DNA from: Ceriagrion tenellum
Taxonomy: Eukaryota; Arthropoda; Insecta; Odonata; Coenagrionidae
Length of the DNA stretch: 64,000 nucleotides
Direction of reading: 5' to 3'
NCBI GenBank assembly: GCA_963169105.1
Contig: OY720636.1
Coordinates: 144,669,941 to 144,733,940, forward strand
Positions 1 to 11,509 of the stretch are shown here, in pieces. Within the stretch, counting starts at the first letter, position 1, and each line of letters opens with the position of its first letter. The notes beneath the pieces are model-generated. The model was not told the DNA's origin and made no database searches. It saw only the letters and a list, made by a program, of their open reading frames with translations. The position numbers and the translations under genes were made by a program.

Positions 1-12
1 GGCCCCAATGAG

Positions 13-125
13 ATTCACAGTGGAATTAGACGCCTGGGCAGCTTAATTGGTTAAAGCACTCGGCGCAAAATCGTGGGATCTGGGTTTGATTCCCAGTCCA
101 GGCGAATGATTTTTCCACTGTGAAT
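13..125 (+). mobile_element. tRNA-derived SINE head (family 2) bounded by a 12-bp inverted repeat
   Basis: Positions 32-103 fold as a tRNA-like unit. The acceptor arm pairs 32-37 with 98-103, a D arm pairs GCTT with AAGC, and the T arm pairs 80-84 with 92-96 around a 7-nt loop TTTGATT, which is a B-box-like stretch. The anticodon stem does not pair, so a working tRNA gene is unlikely. Bases 13-24 and 114-125 are exact inverted repeats (ATTCACAGTGGA and its complement). The stretch after the T arm resembles the downstream part of two minus-strand copies at 25981 and 60485, which suggests one SINE family. The fold and the inverted repeat are seen directly; the SINE assignment is inferred. Confidence 0.55.
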
Positions 126-215
126 TTCACACAATTTCTTTACATATCTATAGATTTTTGAGTGCCTTTAAAAGTTTTAGACCAGTCGTTAGCCGAGTGG
201 TTACCTTAAAGCCGA

Positions 216-380
216 CTGCGCCCAAACGGCTGCGCCCAAACGGCTGCGCCCAAACGGCTACGCCCAAACGGCTGCGCCCAAATGTCCCTGCACTGAAATG
301 GGCTGCGTTTATGCGGCTTGCGCCGAAACAGCCCTGCGCCGAGACGTCTTTTGCCGAGAGGGCAGCGCCGAAGTGTCCTA
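216..380. repeat. 14-bp minisatellite, then degenerate GCGCCGAA-type repeats
   Basis: Five tandem 14-bp units (CTGCGCCCAAACGG) run from 216 to about 285. The fourth unit has one change and the fifth is diverged at its end. A further 95 bp holds irregular variants of the form GCGCCGAAA or GCGCCGAGA, as if an older part of the array has decayed. The array is GC-rich against an AT-rich background. Just upstream, at about 185-205, lies a tRNA-like A-box string (TTAGCCGAGTGGTTA), so the array may sit inside another SINE-like element. Open frames on both strands here are a by-product of the repeat. Confidence 0.8.
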
Positions 381-399
381 GACACCTACACTGATCATT

Positions 400-2530
400 T
401 AATAGATCGTTGAAGGCCATAACCACTACTTTTAACGAGGAACTTGGTTTTTCTGTGCCTACGTCTTAAATTTATAGGAATGGTTTGTAGAATGAAATTT
501 GTTTACATATTATTTGCGGGAAATCCTAAGCAGTTGTGGCGGAATAGTGGAAGGAAGTAAAAAGTACGTTCACAGTCGAACAGCTCAAACCTATACCCTT
601 TCGTACTATCCGGTATAGTATAATGGGGGCTATGTACTCTCTATTGCCTTCCAAAAGATGTGGCAGCACTCGGATGTACTTTCTTATTTATGGAATGGAT
701 ACGGCTGGAAATGCGGTGCCTTAGGTGTTCTATGGCATTGTAGTGATTAAAGCGATTGACGGTACTGTTCGCTGGCAATGATGTTGGAGGAAAATGCTGG
801 TACCCCTTGGCCTCTTATCTAAGTGTTCATTTGTGAATCATGTGGGCATCTGTCGACATAAAGTGAAACAACTGTTTTCATTTTCGTAATTAGTTAAATT
901 AAGCGGACGCCTTTCATATCTATAAGCTTTCTTTCGACTTTCATTTGATAATGTCCATAAAGTTGTTTGTGTGAAAGGAAATAATTTATTATTTATGTGT
1001 ATTGTAGAGCTATTTGTGTCAAGAGGGATTCATATATGTTAGTTGTGTACAATATATTGTATATTATTTAGTATATAGCACGTAATATATACAGCATCAT
1101 TTGATAAAAAAATTGTAGTTTGAACGAATTTCATGGTTACCCCCGCACAGGTATTTATCGTTGGGGTAACCTTAAGCTTCTAAAATGTTGTTTTTTTGTT
1201 TTGTACTTTTGTTTTTTGATGGAAGCAATAAATATATTCTATTTTATTCTATATTTTTATGCTGAAACCGTTGAGCTCATCGAGGGGTTTTAGGCACTTG
1301 ATATGAAAAGCTCATGTCGATGCGTTTGAACTTTACCCCGGATTCTTTGATTATCAATAGAATATTCATCGGTACGTGGTCTCCGTTCACTGAAATTGGG
1401 AGAACGGGTTTAGTTTTTTAATCATATGAAAATAGGTTTGGAAAAATGCGTCCGTATATGAAATATCGTGCGTGGTGGTGTGGAGAGTGGAGAGAAAACC
1501 AGGCGATGAGAGGAGCGGACGACCGCATGAATAAGAAAGGTGTTATTGCCAACGATGAACTCGGGGGAACTTTCAAAACGTTTTTAATTTTCTATTAAAA
1601 ACTCGAGCGTCCTTGCCGTTGCATTTATGTCTTACTCACGATGTTTTCCGTGCTTATTTGCTTCATTTTTTAGGGGCATATGCTCTTTGACCGTGTACAC
1701 CTCTTACAAACAGTTGCTCTCAAATACTTTTGATGATTGATGCTAATGCTTTGATGAAAAACCTTCCCTGACCCTCAATTCTCATTAATAAAAGGCTAAT
1801 TTATTCATACTTTGCACTGGCTGACTCCGTGTCGCTTGGCTAAAAAAAATTCTGTACACAGCATTTTCAAAGGTGCATTCGGGATATAATATTTTCGCTT
1901 TTTTTGTACGTTTCGAAGGGTCCACGACCAGTCAAGTGAATTCAACAGCTCAAGAGTTTATGCGTATTTTTTTGCAAGCTCCAAGTTTTTTTCTCCGTGC
2001 GGACATGTTAGTCAAATTATGAAAATAAAATGCTGGAATTAATCTATCTAATTTCTTTTGCCAATGAGAGGCCAGTCCAAAAAATATATTAAGCCTGGCC
2101 GCGTGCCTTTCGTATCAGAAAAGAAAGGCCAGAAAGGAAAATGCAAATTATCTCAAAGCGCATTTTTAATTGCGTGCGTGGTGATTGACCAAATTCACGC
2201 GACTATCTAGTTTTTGCTCTTCAAGCAAAAAAAATGGCACTAGCGGTAGAATTTTGCTACCTAGGGTCAATATTGATGAAAAGAGGGAGAAGCGTAAAAT
2301 AGCAATAAAGGATCGAGTCGCCCAAGAAAAGAATGAAATAGCGTGTCTAATTAAAGAAGATACGAAGAGCCCTTCATCTACGGTACGAGGAATTTGGGAT
2401 TAATCAAGTAAGGCACGTGCACGGAGCATACTCTTTATGTGGCCATGAAGCGTGGACGGTGAAAGCGTTAGGGGCAAAATGGCATCGGAATTGGACATGA
2501 TGATTGCAAAATGGACTGTGCTTTGAAGTC
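400..2530. other. AT-rich intergenic DNA, nothing recognised
   Basis: Stops are dense on both strands, and I see no repeat boundaries or RNA gene. A short frame at 2185-2403 shows no family I recognise. Short poly-T and TA-rich runs occur near 1040-1250. Confidence 0.6.
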
Positions 2531-2539
2531 ATTTTCTTT

Positions 2540-2570
2540 GAGGTAGTTCGAGCAATATATCATTTATGCA
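2540..2570 (+). repeat. Possible decayed terminus of the TTAA-flanked element
   Basis: About 29 bases from AGGTAGTTCGAGC onward match the left end of the elements at 44817 and 49317 at most positions, including the ATATCATTT stretch. The similarity fades beyond that and no TTAA is present. It may be an old fragment or chance. Confidence 0.3.
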
Positions 2571-2615
2571 TGAGTTTCAATATACACTATTCTTTTAGAG
2601 GATTGGTGTAGGGGT

Positions 2616-2860
2616 AATGACTTTAATCACCTCTTTTGCCAACGTTTCACATTTTTATTTCTGCATTATCAGGGCATGAGATTCACTGTTGACACGAGTT
2701 CATGGTCTGAGCTGGCCGAGTATAATGTAAATTAATGTCAACAAATTTTGTATTATACTCAGCCTGCTCTGCCCATGATCTCATGTCAACAGTTAGTCTC
2801 TAGTCCTAACGATGCAGAGAAAAAACTGCGAAACGTTGGCAAGAGGTGATTTAATTCATT
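2616..2860. repeat. Long imperfect palindrome with two inverted hammerhead-like motifs
   Basis: About 110 bp reads as its own reverse complement with scattered mismatches. Bases 2616-2727 oppose 2752-2860 around a loop of about 24 nt. The innermost pairing is GAGTATAAT with ATTATACTC. Each arm carries GAAACGTTGG. On the plus strand it follows a GCAG-loop-CTGC hairpin at 2813-2828, with CTAACGA just upstream. On the minus strand it follows a weaker hairpin with CTGATAA upstream. This order (core, hairpin, GAAAC) resembles a hammerhead ribozyme core, but the cores are imperfect. Similar units lie at 60048-60151 and next to the Penelope-like fragment at 62171-62309. Confidence 0.75.
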
Positions 2861-3540
2861 TTCCTTTGAATAATCCTCCTGGAAGAATTGTACATTAGTA
2901 AGAGTGGTCAAAATCTGCCTACAATAATAGATATTTATAAAGGCGGTTTTATGGCATAGATAGTATTCTAACATTTTAATGGTGAACAAATACTTATCGA
3001 GATATTTCTCCAAAAGCTGGAGTCATTTTCTACGGAGTTTGTTAAAGCAGAGCATTTTAGAGACATTTTAAAAATAACGATTAAGTTTTGATTCACAAAT
3101 AACATCTAAAATGGAATGTAATTTCCTAGAATTCTCAATCATTTTTAAGTACATTTGTTAATGACATAATGTTTTCTTTCAATGGTAAAAATGATTCTTA
3201 GTTAAAAACATATGGGTTGAGTAATGGAAAAAAGGTATTTAATTTGATAAAGTTACAGTGTGAAAAATGTGTTAGAAGGAAAACTGAGTGAGGTATTGAG
3301 TGAATATGATCCCACTGACGGAATAATTGTATTAGCCAACGTGAATGGCTTGGCTGATGGGTGATTGGCGGAATGCCTCTGAGAGAGTGTGCGACGCACA
3401 AAACTGGATTCGTAGTTACTGAATTGAAGTGACTAGACTAAGGGGAAATAGGGTCGACAAAAATTAAATAAAGGCAAACACAGCCTTTGAAATGAACAAC
3501 TTCTCCCACAATGGAGCACATATATCGCATTAAATGAGAA
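2861..3540. other. Intergenic DNA, nothing recognised
   Basis: AT-rich. Short frames at 2786-3013 and 3198-3401 on the minus strand look like chance openings, and the first overlaps the palindrome arm. Confidence 0.5.
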
Positions 3541-3589
3541 ATTGCAACATGCCCTTGGGCGAATCACCGTGATTCAATTTTGGTGTGTT

Positions 3590-4090
3590 CTAAAACAAAG
3601 TCCATTTGATGAGAGCAGCAGCCCTTTTGGTGGACAGAGAAATGCAGGGAGCCCAGTAGTCTTCTACTCTTCTGTACACTTCATCATTTTTTATTTTTTC
3701 CGTCCATTCTATCTTCAGCATCCTCCTCCAGAACCAGGTTTCAAAGGCTTCTAGTCTGTTTAAGTCAGCTTTTTCAGTGGTCCATACTTCCGATCCATGG
3801 AGTGCTACGCTCCACACAAATGTTTTCACATACTGCTTCCTAGTTTGTAGTCTTATCTTCTTTGAGCACAGCAGTTGTATTTTTTCCATGAACGACTTCT
3901 TAGCTTCGCTTCTTAGCTATTCTCCGCTTGATCTTCGTTTTACTTCTTCCATCCCACGCGATGGTACTTCCGAAATAGGTGAAGTAATCCAATTGCTCTA
4001 ATATTTCTCCTCTCTAGGTGACATTCAGCTTCTTTCTTCCGAATACTAGGATTCTGACTCCCTCATCGCTTGGCGGCGAATTGGTTGTTC
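3590..4090 (-). mobile_element. LINE fragment, C-terminal part of a reverse-transcriptase polyprotein (family B)
   Basis: The minus strand first reads LDYFTYFGSTIAWDGR with IKRRIA. After a frame break it continues in an open frame (3590-3889) with TFVWSVALHGSEVWT and LNRLEAFETWFWRRMLKI. These are typical of the region after the catalytic fingers in non-LTR retrotransposon ORF2 proteins (YLG-type strand, ALYGSETW, RLEAFE.W.WRRML). Catalytic YxDD and endonuclease domains are absent, so it is a truncated dead copy. It faces a second copy of the same family at 4318-4860 on the other strand, so the pair forms an inverted repeat with a spacer of about 230 bp. The clade cannot be fixed from this fragment. 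Confidence 0.8.
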
Positions 4091-4317
4091 CAGTGGATCA
4101 TTTTTATGCTCTGAATGCTAGTAAGGCCCCCTTCTACTTCGGTGTGAACACGTCTCTCTCGGTGGTCGTGGCGAGAGGTCCATTCCTCGCCATGCGGGTC
4201 TAAACGCGAAGGCAGGGGAAGTCCCGGAGAGAGGAGGATGGAGTAGGGAGGGAAGTACTGTTGCCCTTGGCGATTGGCTAAGATATTCCAGTATTGCTAG
4301 TTCACGGTTCAGTACGA

Positions 4318-4860
4318 CGAAGTACAACGGAGATCAAGCGGAGAATAGCCCAAGCTAAGAAGCCGTTCATGGGAAAAAGACAACTGCTGTGCTCAAAGGA
4401 GATAAGACTATAAACCATGGAGCAGTATGTGAAAACATTCGTATGGAGCGTAGCCTTCAATGGATCGGAAGTATGGGCCATTGGAAAAGCTGACCATAAC
4501 AGACAAGAACTTTTTAAACCTGGTGCTGGAGAAGGATGCTGAAGATAAAATGGACGTAAAAAGTAAGAAATGATGAAGTGCACAGAAGAGTAGAATAGAA
4601 AAAGACTATATGGAATATCATGGAGGAAAGAAGAACCAGATGGATTAGACACACCCTGAGACACAATGAGTTTGTGAAGAACAGATTTGAAGGCAAAATA
4701 GTAAGTCCTCTGAGGAAGACCCAGGAATAAGTTCATGGACCAAATAAAGAAGAAAGTACATAGGAAGAGGTTAGAGGAGGTAAGGAAACTAGCATTTAGA
4801 TAGGGACAGATGGAGGGCTGCAGTCAACCAATCTTACCGAAAATGACTGATAAATTGTTA
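4318..4860 (+). mobile_element. LINE 3' fragment (family B), opposed to the copy at 3590-4090
   Basis: The plus strand reads EIKRRIA then QAKKPFMGKRQLLCSKE. After a stop it continues with EQYVKTFVWSVAFNGSEVW, then through frameshifts to RTRWIRHTLRHNEFV and finally RDRWRAAVNQSYRK before a stop near 4852. The order RT tail, RW.GH-like block, RDRWR end is the standard C-terminus of non-LTR ORF2 proteins. The part up to about 4560 matches the opposite-strand copy closely. This copy extends further 3'. Several stops and frameshifts show it is inactive. Confidence 0.75.
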
Positions 4861-5560
4861 TCTGTGCAAATTAAACCTTCTAGGATATACTGAGTAATCT
4901 GCACTAAAAGCTCTTCAATTCGGAGACATATATTTCCAGGCCATACTCAGAGTTTTATATGTAATATTATGTTACCACTGTAATCCTTCCAGGGGTTTGG
5001 TCCGGCTGGTAGCGCGCCTACCTCCGGTAACGTCTATGGCTAGTTATATTCCCTCTGGGGGAAATTATTTCTACAGTTTTCCTGACTTGAGCGTAGTATT
5101 ATTCACGTTAAGAGCCAAATATGTTTAAGTAAGTGAAGTGATTTTTATGAAGACAACTTTTCTACCTCAATTTTTCGAATTAATTTTTGATCATTCTACC
5201 TGTCGGCGAGTTAAGTAGAGAAAGCAATGGAGGGTAAAATCCAAATTGAGCGGAGTGATGGATCTCGACACCAGGTTGTAAAATAATCAAATTAACGCGG
5301 TAGTCGCCATTCTTCTGCGTTGTAATTTATATTCCTTCATTATGAAAGAAATACGCAGCTCTTCCATTGTGTCCCTGAAAGAGCTACATCGTAAGCATTC
5401 GTAGGTCCTCCTTTTTCTACTTCTATGTTCATATGCCGATAGATGTCAGCACGTAGAGTATTCGCACCCGACGACACCTCCTACGCTTGCATGTGAACCT
5501 TTCGCGCGATACTGGGCGCACTCTTCACACAAAACGCATGCAAGCGAGCCAGGCTGAAGA
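4861..5560. other. Intergenic DNA, nothing recognised
   Basis: No coding or repeat boundaries that I can support. It separates two LINE remnants of different families. Confidence 0.5.
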
Positions 5561-5639
5561 GTCACGAGGAGGCTATGCTGAAATTTTGGCACAAGTTGGT
5601 TGGGCCCTCTGGAGGACCTCGATGGAATGAGAGCGATGT

Positions 5640-6078
5640 AAACGTTGTGAGATGGATGGGGTTAGGAATGAGTGGCAGATGCAAGAATGTGGGTTACATG
5701 CTCCAATAATAGGCAGATGTGAAAGGAGTGTGCCTCGTTGGTTTGGAAATATCGAGAGACTTAAAGGGAGTTGTATAACGGAGCAGATACATGATTGTGG
5801 AGTGAGTAATGTGAGAGGAAGAGGTAGTCCGCGAAAATCACGGGCGAATGTTGTAGAAAGACTATAGAGATGAGGAGAGGTAAGAATATAAAGAACAGTG
5901 GAGCATGAGTCAAGAAACGCATGAGTGAAGGAAAAGCAAAAGTTTTTTTGCAAAGATAGGGCGTTGTGGAATAAATATTAAATGGGTTCCAGTTTTCTAG
6001 GGCAACCAGGAATAGCTAAATTCTTTGACTTTGCTCACCCCGAAAGGGAACGGCGTGATAAGTATGTATGTTTTTAAA
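5640..6078 (+). mobile_element. LINE 3' end (family A), degenerate
   Basis: The frame at 5652-5867 reads MDGVRNEWQMQECGL, then SVPRWFGNIERL and GRGSPRKSRANVVERL. This is the WFGHVER and GRGRPRK block of a non-LTR ORF2 C-terminus, with H to N and P to S changes. The downstream end is a string shared with the better copy at 31520-31560 (GAAAGGGAACGGCGTGAT against GGAAGGGAACGGCGTGAT). It is followed by TATGTATG repeats, which look like the 3' tail of this family. Everything upstream of the RT tail is missing. Confidence 0.75.
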
Positions 6079-9000
6079 TTTAAATGTGGTCTGTATAACA
6101 CCTAAGGAGGAATTCATTCCTTTAAATTGCATTAACTTGCGTAATTTGCAACCCTATGCGAGAGAGGCACCCACCCCGCTCGATCATTCCCGCAAAAAAC
6201 CTTCGCTCTCGCTGAATGCGCTCTCTTTCCTCGACGTTATTTCCTGCTCCCGTCTGTTTTTTATTCTCCCACTCATCTTCCCTCTGCGCTCGTAAAAATT
6301 CGTCCCGAGATGATTTATTCCGGGCGATAAGCGTCGAGCATCTCTCCCGCCTTTATTTTATGTGTTCTACGTGTAAAATGCACGCGTGAACATATTTAGC
6401 GTTTGCACGAGTAGAAAAAGAAAAATTTGAGCTCGCGAGGCAGCCACTAATCGTTTGCTGTGAGCCTGGGCGCGTTAATGTTTCAGACCTCCTCTTGATC
6501 TTCTTGTTCTCTCTTGTTCCCTCTTAGGACTTCCACAGAAATCGTGGGATTGCATGGCAAATGATTGTGGACCTGAAATATTTTTTGTGTTCTCTTGAGT
6601 TTTATTTCGCTCGAAAAAGAGGTGCTTTGTGGCCTTCGTAGCTCCCATAAGCCTCCTATCCATCTCTAAGCAAAATTAATTTCGTATTGGCAATCGCCGC
6701 TGTTAGTGGCGTAGTTAATGGAGGTGTCTTGGAAGCCTCTGCTTGTCAATTTTTTTCAGCTTGGTGGAAGCTTCTCCGTAGTATTTTATTCTTCATGGCC
6801 CTCTCTTTTCCGCTCAATTGCCCTTTTCATATTTTATGTCTTACTTCATGCCATCCAAGCTTCAATGACTGTTCCTCAGTTTTTTCCGCTTCCTCAATTT
6901 GCTTCCTTCAATGTTATTTTTAAGCCTACTATAAACTCATGGGTCGTCCTAGCTTCGCTTTTTTCCAAATTTGCCTTCACCTGTTCACCATCCAGCCTTT
7001 ACTCGTTCGTTATTTTTATCTCTCTCCGCCCGTTACTTTCTACATCAAAATCGAAATTTGCATCAATATGCTAATCCGACTCACATAGAGCAGCAGATGA
7101 GATTTAAAAAAAAACTATTAACGCAAAACTTAACGTCATAAGAGTAGTTATCTATACCATTAAAGAAGTTTCAAGATGTGTTAAAAAGACATAATTAAAT
7201 GTGTGATTTTGTTGTTTTTCGAATGTCTAGGAGAAACTATAAGTAAGGCATTAACACAAAGAGCTTTGCTCTAGTGGTTACATTATATCCACCGAAGTTC
7301 TGAAGTATGAGCGTTCTGAGTATTCTGCGAGGTGGCAAGTAGACATGTTCACGGAATCGTGAGGATGTTTCTTCATTTTAAGTTTTCCTGCTGTCTCACA
7401 ACATTTGGTTGACAGTCCGTTCCAACTTTTACGTGTGGCAAAAATTGAATACCATAGCGTAACGTTATTGTATTTTGCTTTTGTAACGTTAAAATCTTTG
7501 TTTTGTACGTTAGAACACAATAGGTGAAGGAACTTTTCGTTTATAGAAAACGTTTTCGGCATCAAGCTATTTGTCTGTTGTTGTTTTCATTTTATTAACA
7601 TATTTTAAGCAAGTTGGCTGTGCTAAGTCAAGAAAAATATGAGTACGTAGTATTCTTGTTGCCATCTGAGTTCAACGACTTTCTTGCTTTGGATCTCGGA
7701 TTGTTAATTAATCGTTCAGAGGTTGAAATGGCCACGGGGAACATTTTGAGAGAAATAATTTCTGCATCAAGTGCCTAACTTCACTTGCTCAATCCTTGAA
7801 TACTTTTCCCCGCCTTTAAAAACTGAGGTACGGATTTTCACGCGTGAAAGCGTCGAATTTCGCACGATGGCAAAAAAATACGGCGTTGTGGTGACAGCGT
7901 GATGTCGAGTATGGTAGTTAAACTCCTGGCGAATTATTCGCGAAGCCTCAAAATTTTTGCCTGTAAATTTGAAATATGCAGTTTAATTCAAATTTTAACG
8001 TTCTTTTTAGTTTTTTAAATCATTTTTTTGAAAGAAAATTGATCTATTTTCTAAATGGAACCGGAGGCATTTGCCAGTAATTTCACATACATCCAAGTTA
8101 TAAATGAAAATGTTTGGTCTTCCCGGTTGTTCATTTCACGTTTCTAATTATGATGCACTTTAAAACTCGCCGTTAAAAAAATGAAATAGACGCCAAATAG
8201 AGATAGAATATTATCCGAAAACTTGGTTCTGTAGTCAAAAATTCGACTTTCACTCATGGAAGTAGTAAGATATGGCTTTTAATGATTTTTTAAGTAATCG
8301 TTCTGACTTCCTATAATATTGTCCCCCCTGTTCCGTCCAGGGTAAAGTCACAGCTTTGTAGATGAAAGACTAAGTGACATCGCTCCGTCAGAATCACCTC
8401 AGGCTCATTGATGCATGAGAAAGCTCTCGATAGAAATACGGTACCAATACGGCTTCTAGTGTTTCTCTGCATTTTGAAGAATCTCTCTCCATTTTCCGGT
8501 TGTCAGCTGCGGGGAAGACTGTTGAAGGCTACAGGTAATATTGTTGCAGGAGGTTTCTTCAGGTTAGGAACTTCGGATCAAAGTTTCTAGCCTGCAAGCT
8601 TGAGCATGTAACGGTGTCGGGACCACTGTCAACTAATGATCCAACTAACTACGGAAAGTTCATTTTGATCCAGTTCAGGGATCATTGCAGTTCAAAATAA
8701 CATATCTATAAGAACAGATGTAGCATTCCAAATGTGGGGGGTGTGGGGAGCATTATGACGTTTTAATGATCAGAATGGTGTATTAAGATCATAAATATAT
8801 TCCAAAAATGAAGCTTGAGAGAGAATTTCATCCAATCCAGCTGCCTCAGGTCCCATGTGATCACCATTAGCGTACAAATGAAAGTAAGGATGGTTAAATG
8901 TAAAGTTTTGAAGGTTTTCTCTCCCCTAAAATGCTAATATAGAATATGGATCTGCAGGGGAAATAATTACTGAGAATATATATTGGTTCGTACCTTCGCG

Positions 9001-9760
9001 CCTCTGTCTCCATTCAGATATCACACAGATGGTGAATATTCAGCCTCTCGGTATCGAGTTTTATCATCACTGCCGTTCAGCAAGCGTTTTTCTTGAAATG
9101 CGGAGGAATTAACGCTTTGATTGATTCTTTAAACAGCTTGAGAAGCTTATGCTCATGAATGGCTTTTCATCATTTGTTGTCCGGGTAACATAACACTTTT
9201 GATGAATGGATAAAACATAAGAATGATTAAAATGCCTGAGTTCTGGAATAATTTTGTTTCCTTCGTCTTACTCAGCATTCGACTCTTAACACAAGAATAC
9301 ATTTTCTATGTCGGACTAAATCTTTTCGCTTAAATGGACGTGTCCTCATAAATTCATGAGAATAAAACAGCATCGCGTATTCATTTTCTTATGAATTGAT
9401 ACCTATCCCACGTATTAGTGGAAAATGCATGGATAATTGCCGATAGGGATAGCATTGAGCTGCCATAACTATTCGTTTTTTCGAGCGCTACTATAGCTTT
9501 TCACCCTGCTGTTCAGCAAATATTTACGGGAAGCTTTGCGGATGGATTATTTTGAAAATATGTTAAACGACCCTTCCTGAACACTAACTGTTTTGAGCAC
9601 ACTGCTCAGCGACTCTTTCTAAGCAGTTCCGTAGCTCCCTCCTCATGCGCTCCAGCCGCGTCTTTCATGCATCTCAAGGACGAATGTTAGCCCCGCCCTC
9701 CGCGAGTGTTGCTATCAGATGGACGAGAGCACTGTAAGTTGCTCCAACCACTCCACCTCC
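6079..9760. other. Long intergenic stretch, nothing recognised
   Basis: Mostly AT-rich with frequent stops. Frames at 6687-6923 and 6718-7074 are hydrophobic, pyrimidine-rich chance openings in overlapping frames without family motifs. No repeat boundaries stand out by eye. A search against a repeat library would be needed to classify it. Confidence 0.5.
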
Positions 9761-9769
9761 CCTAAATGG

Positions 9770-9871
9770 CGTGCCTCTGTTTACTCTCGCCATGTGTCTG
9801 TGTACACTCGCCATGTGCCTCTATTCTCGCAATGTGTCTGTGTCACAGACGCATGGCGAGAACAGAGGCAC
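9770..9871. repeat. Short tandem duplication leading into a 57-bp near-perfect palindrome
   Basis: Variants of CTCGCCATGTGTCTGTG recur in tandem from 9787 to 9842. The last unit (9815-9842) then faces its reverse complement at 9844-9871 across one base, with 25 of 28 bases paired. It could extrude as a hairpin. It directly precedes a CCCGA-rich block. Confidence 0.8.
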
Positions 9872-9877
9872 CATGCA

Positions 9878-10030
9878 ACCCAGGCCCGAGCCCGACTCTG
9901 TCCGACGAATGATAGACCGGACTGGGCCCGACCCGACATAAGGCATGTCCCTCAGAGCCCGCTCCGACTTGGCCCGGCACCTCGAGTAAGGAAGGGCATC
10001 TGTCCGATTCATCTCCCATGCAAGCCATCG
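9878..10030. repeat. CCCGA-rich block, possible subterminal region of a DNA element
   Basis: Repeated GCCCGA or CCCGAC hexamers occur here at irregular spacing in an otherwise AT-rich region. A similar block in the opposite orientation (TCGGGC) lies at 11560-11650. Inverted subterminal hexamer clusters are typical of some non-autonomous hAT-type elements, so 9878-11690 may be one element, but I cannot pair clear terminal inverted repeats. Overlapping open frames on both strands reflect base composition. Confidence 0.45.
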
Positions 10031-10589
10031 GGCCTGGGAAAGCAGGGATTTTCCGGCTGCCACACGATCGGGGCTTATCTCAGGGAATCGCCGACGACAT
10101 TCCCCTATATCGTGCATCTTAAGAGCAAATAGCTTACGTGCGCTAATAATATATGCCCTAAAAGCCTTGGAAACTGGAATATGTATCAATTAAAAATAAT
10201 GTACATTGTGATAATTACTTATAAGAATATCTAGAATAACATTTCGAATGAGTGGTTCGCTTAGAGCGCAACTTTAAGGAAAAATCTTGACCTGAGTAAT
10301 AGGTTGCAATGAGACTGGAGTTGAATGAAGGACAACAAATATCGATTATTTTACTTATTTTTAAATTTACTTCATGTAGTATTTTACAGCCGGAAAGTTC
10401 TGGTAGGTTTGCGATACGCGATATCTATTTGAAAGAATTCTCATTACATGAATGCTGTGAAATTCTAAGTCTCTCTACGGTTTCGAACAATATTCGGCAC
10501 ACATGTTCCAAGATATAGATATGAAGACAAAAGCGATATTTAGGCGAATTACATGGCTCACTAAGATTGACGAATGTATAGGAATCATA

Positions 10590-10735
10590 TGTATAAAACA
10601 TTGAATCCGGCAGGAAAATAAAAAGAGGAAGACCACGAAAGCGTTGGTTTTGAAGAATTGAAATAAACTGGGAGTACCATGGTGGAAGTCGAGGGCAAAG
10701 GATCGCTCCGTATTTAGAAACAGAAAGTGAATGAG
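10590..10735 (+). mobile_element. Possible LINE 3' end fragment
   Basis: One plus-strand frame reads ESGRKIKRGRPRKRWF, then after a stop GGSRAKDRSVFRNRK. GRPRKRW followed about 25-30 residues later by A.DRS.WR is the usual order at the end of non-LTR ORF2 proteins. The match is short and interrupted, so this is a tentative relic. Confidence 0.45.
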
Positions 10736-11509
10736 AAATGAGGGAAATTTTATTTTGAACAGTTCCAAAACCAATATTAATCTCATAAATAAAAAATATT
10801 GATTTTTCGATTGAACTAAGGCGGGCGGGGGGAGGATAGGCGTTCAGGAAATCTCATTTTAAAGGAATAAATATGCCGCAGCACAAAAAATTACTGATAT
10901 AAAATAATGGCTGATCTAATATTAAGAAAAATAAAAAATAATGAATAATAGAATACGTTAACCATTATTATCAGTTCAACTCATGAGCTATTATTGTCAG
11001 CATTGAAAATATAGTAAATAAATCTCAAAGGAATTTAAATAAAAGTAATGGATTATCATAATTTTTGTCCTTTCATTCAACCCCGTTCTCATTACAATCC
11101 ATTACTCAGATCAACAGTTTACCTTAAAGTTGCGATTAAGTGGAACTACTCATTTTAAATATTGTTCTGATTTTCATATTCGTAATTATCATGCTTTACA
11201 TAATTTGTATTTGTTACGCATTCCTGTAGCTAAGGCTTGTAAGTCATTATAGCTAGGATGCGTAAGAATTTCGTTATTTAGATGTCTTTGGGTCCCATTG
11301 AGCTCTTTTTCACAGCTCTACTCTGTGGGAAAACAATTAGGAACCCCATTGTTTCAGCTGTTACCATGCAAGTATCTTGAATACATATGAGTCATAATCT
11401 TCTAGATCCATATCCAAGAATAATTTTGACATGTGATTAGTTATCTCTAGGCGGGAGCGATAAGAAAATATCTCGCGGGGTAAAATGAAATCATCTGAAA
11501 TTTTCTCAG

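Noticed and set aside
32..103. tRNA gene
   Set aside because: Acceptor, D and T arms fold, but the anticodon arm does not pair and related copies occur elsewhere, so a SINE head is the better reading.
4302..4736. 144-codon minus-strand open frame
   Set aside because: It is antisense to the plus-strand LINE B fragment, whose motifs are clear. The minus frame is a by-product.
9719..10189. Overlapping frames of 137 (plus) and 122 (minus) codons
   Set aside because: Both arise from the palindrome and CCCGA-rich repeats. Neither has a recognisable domain.
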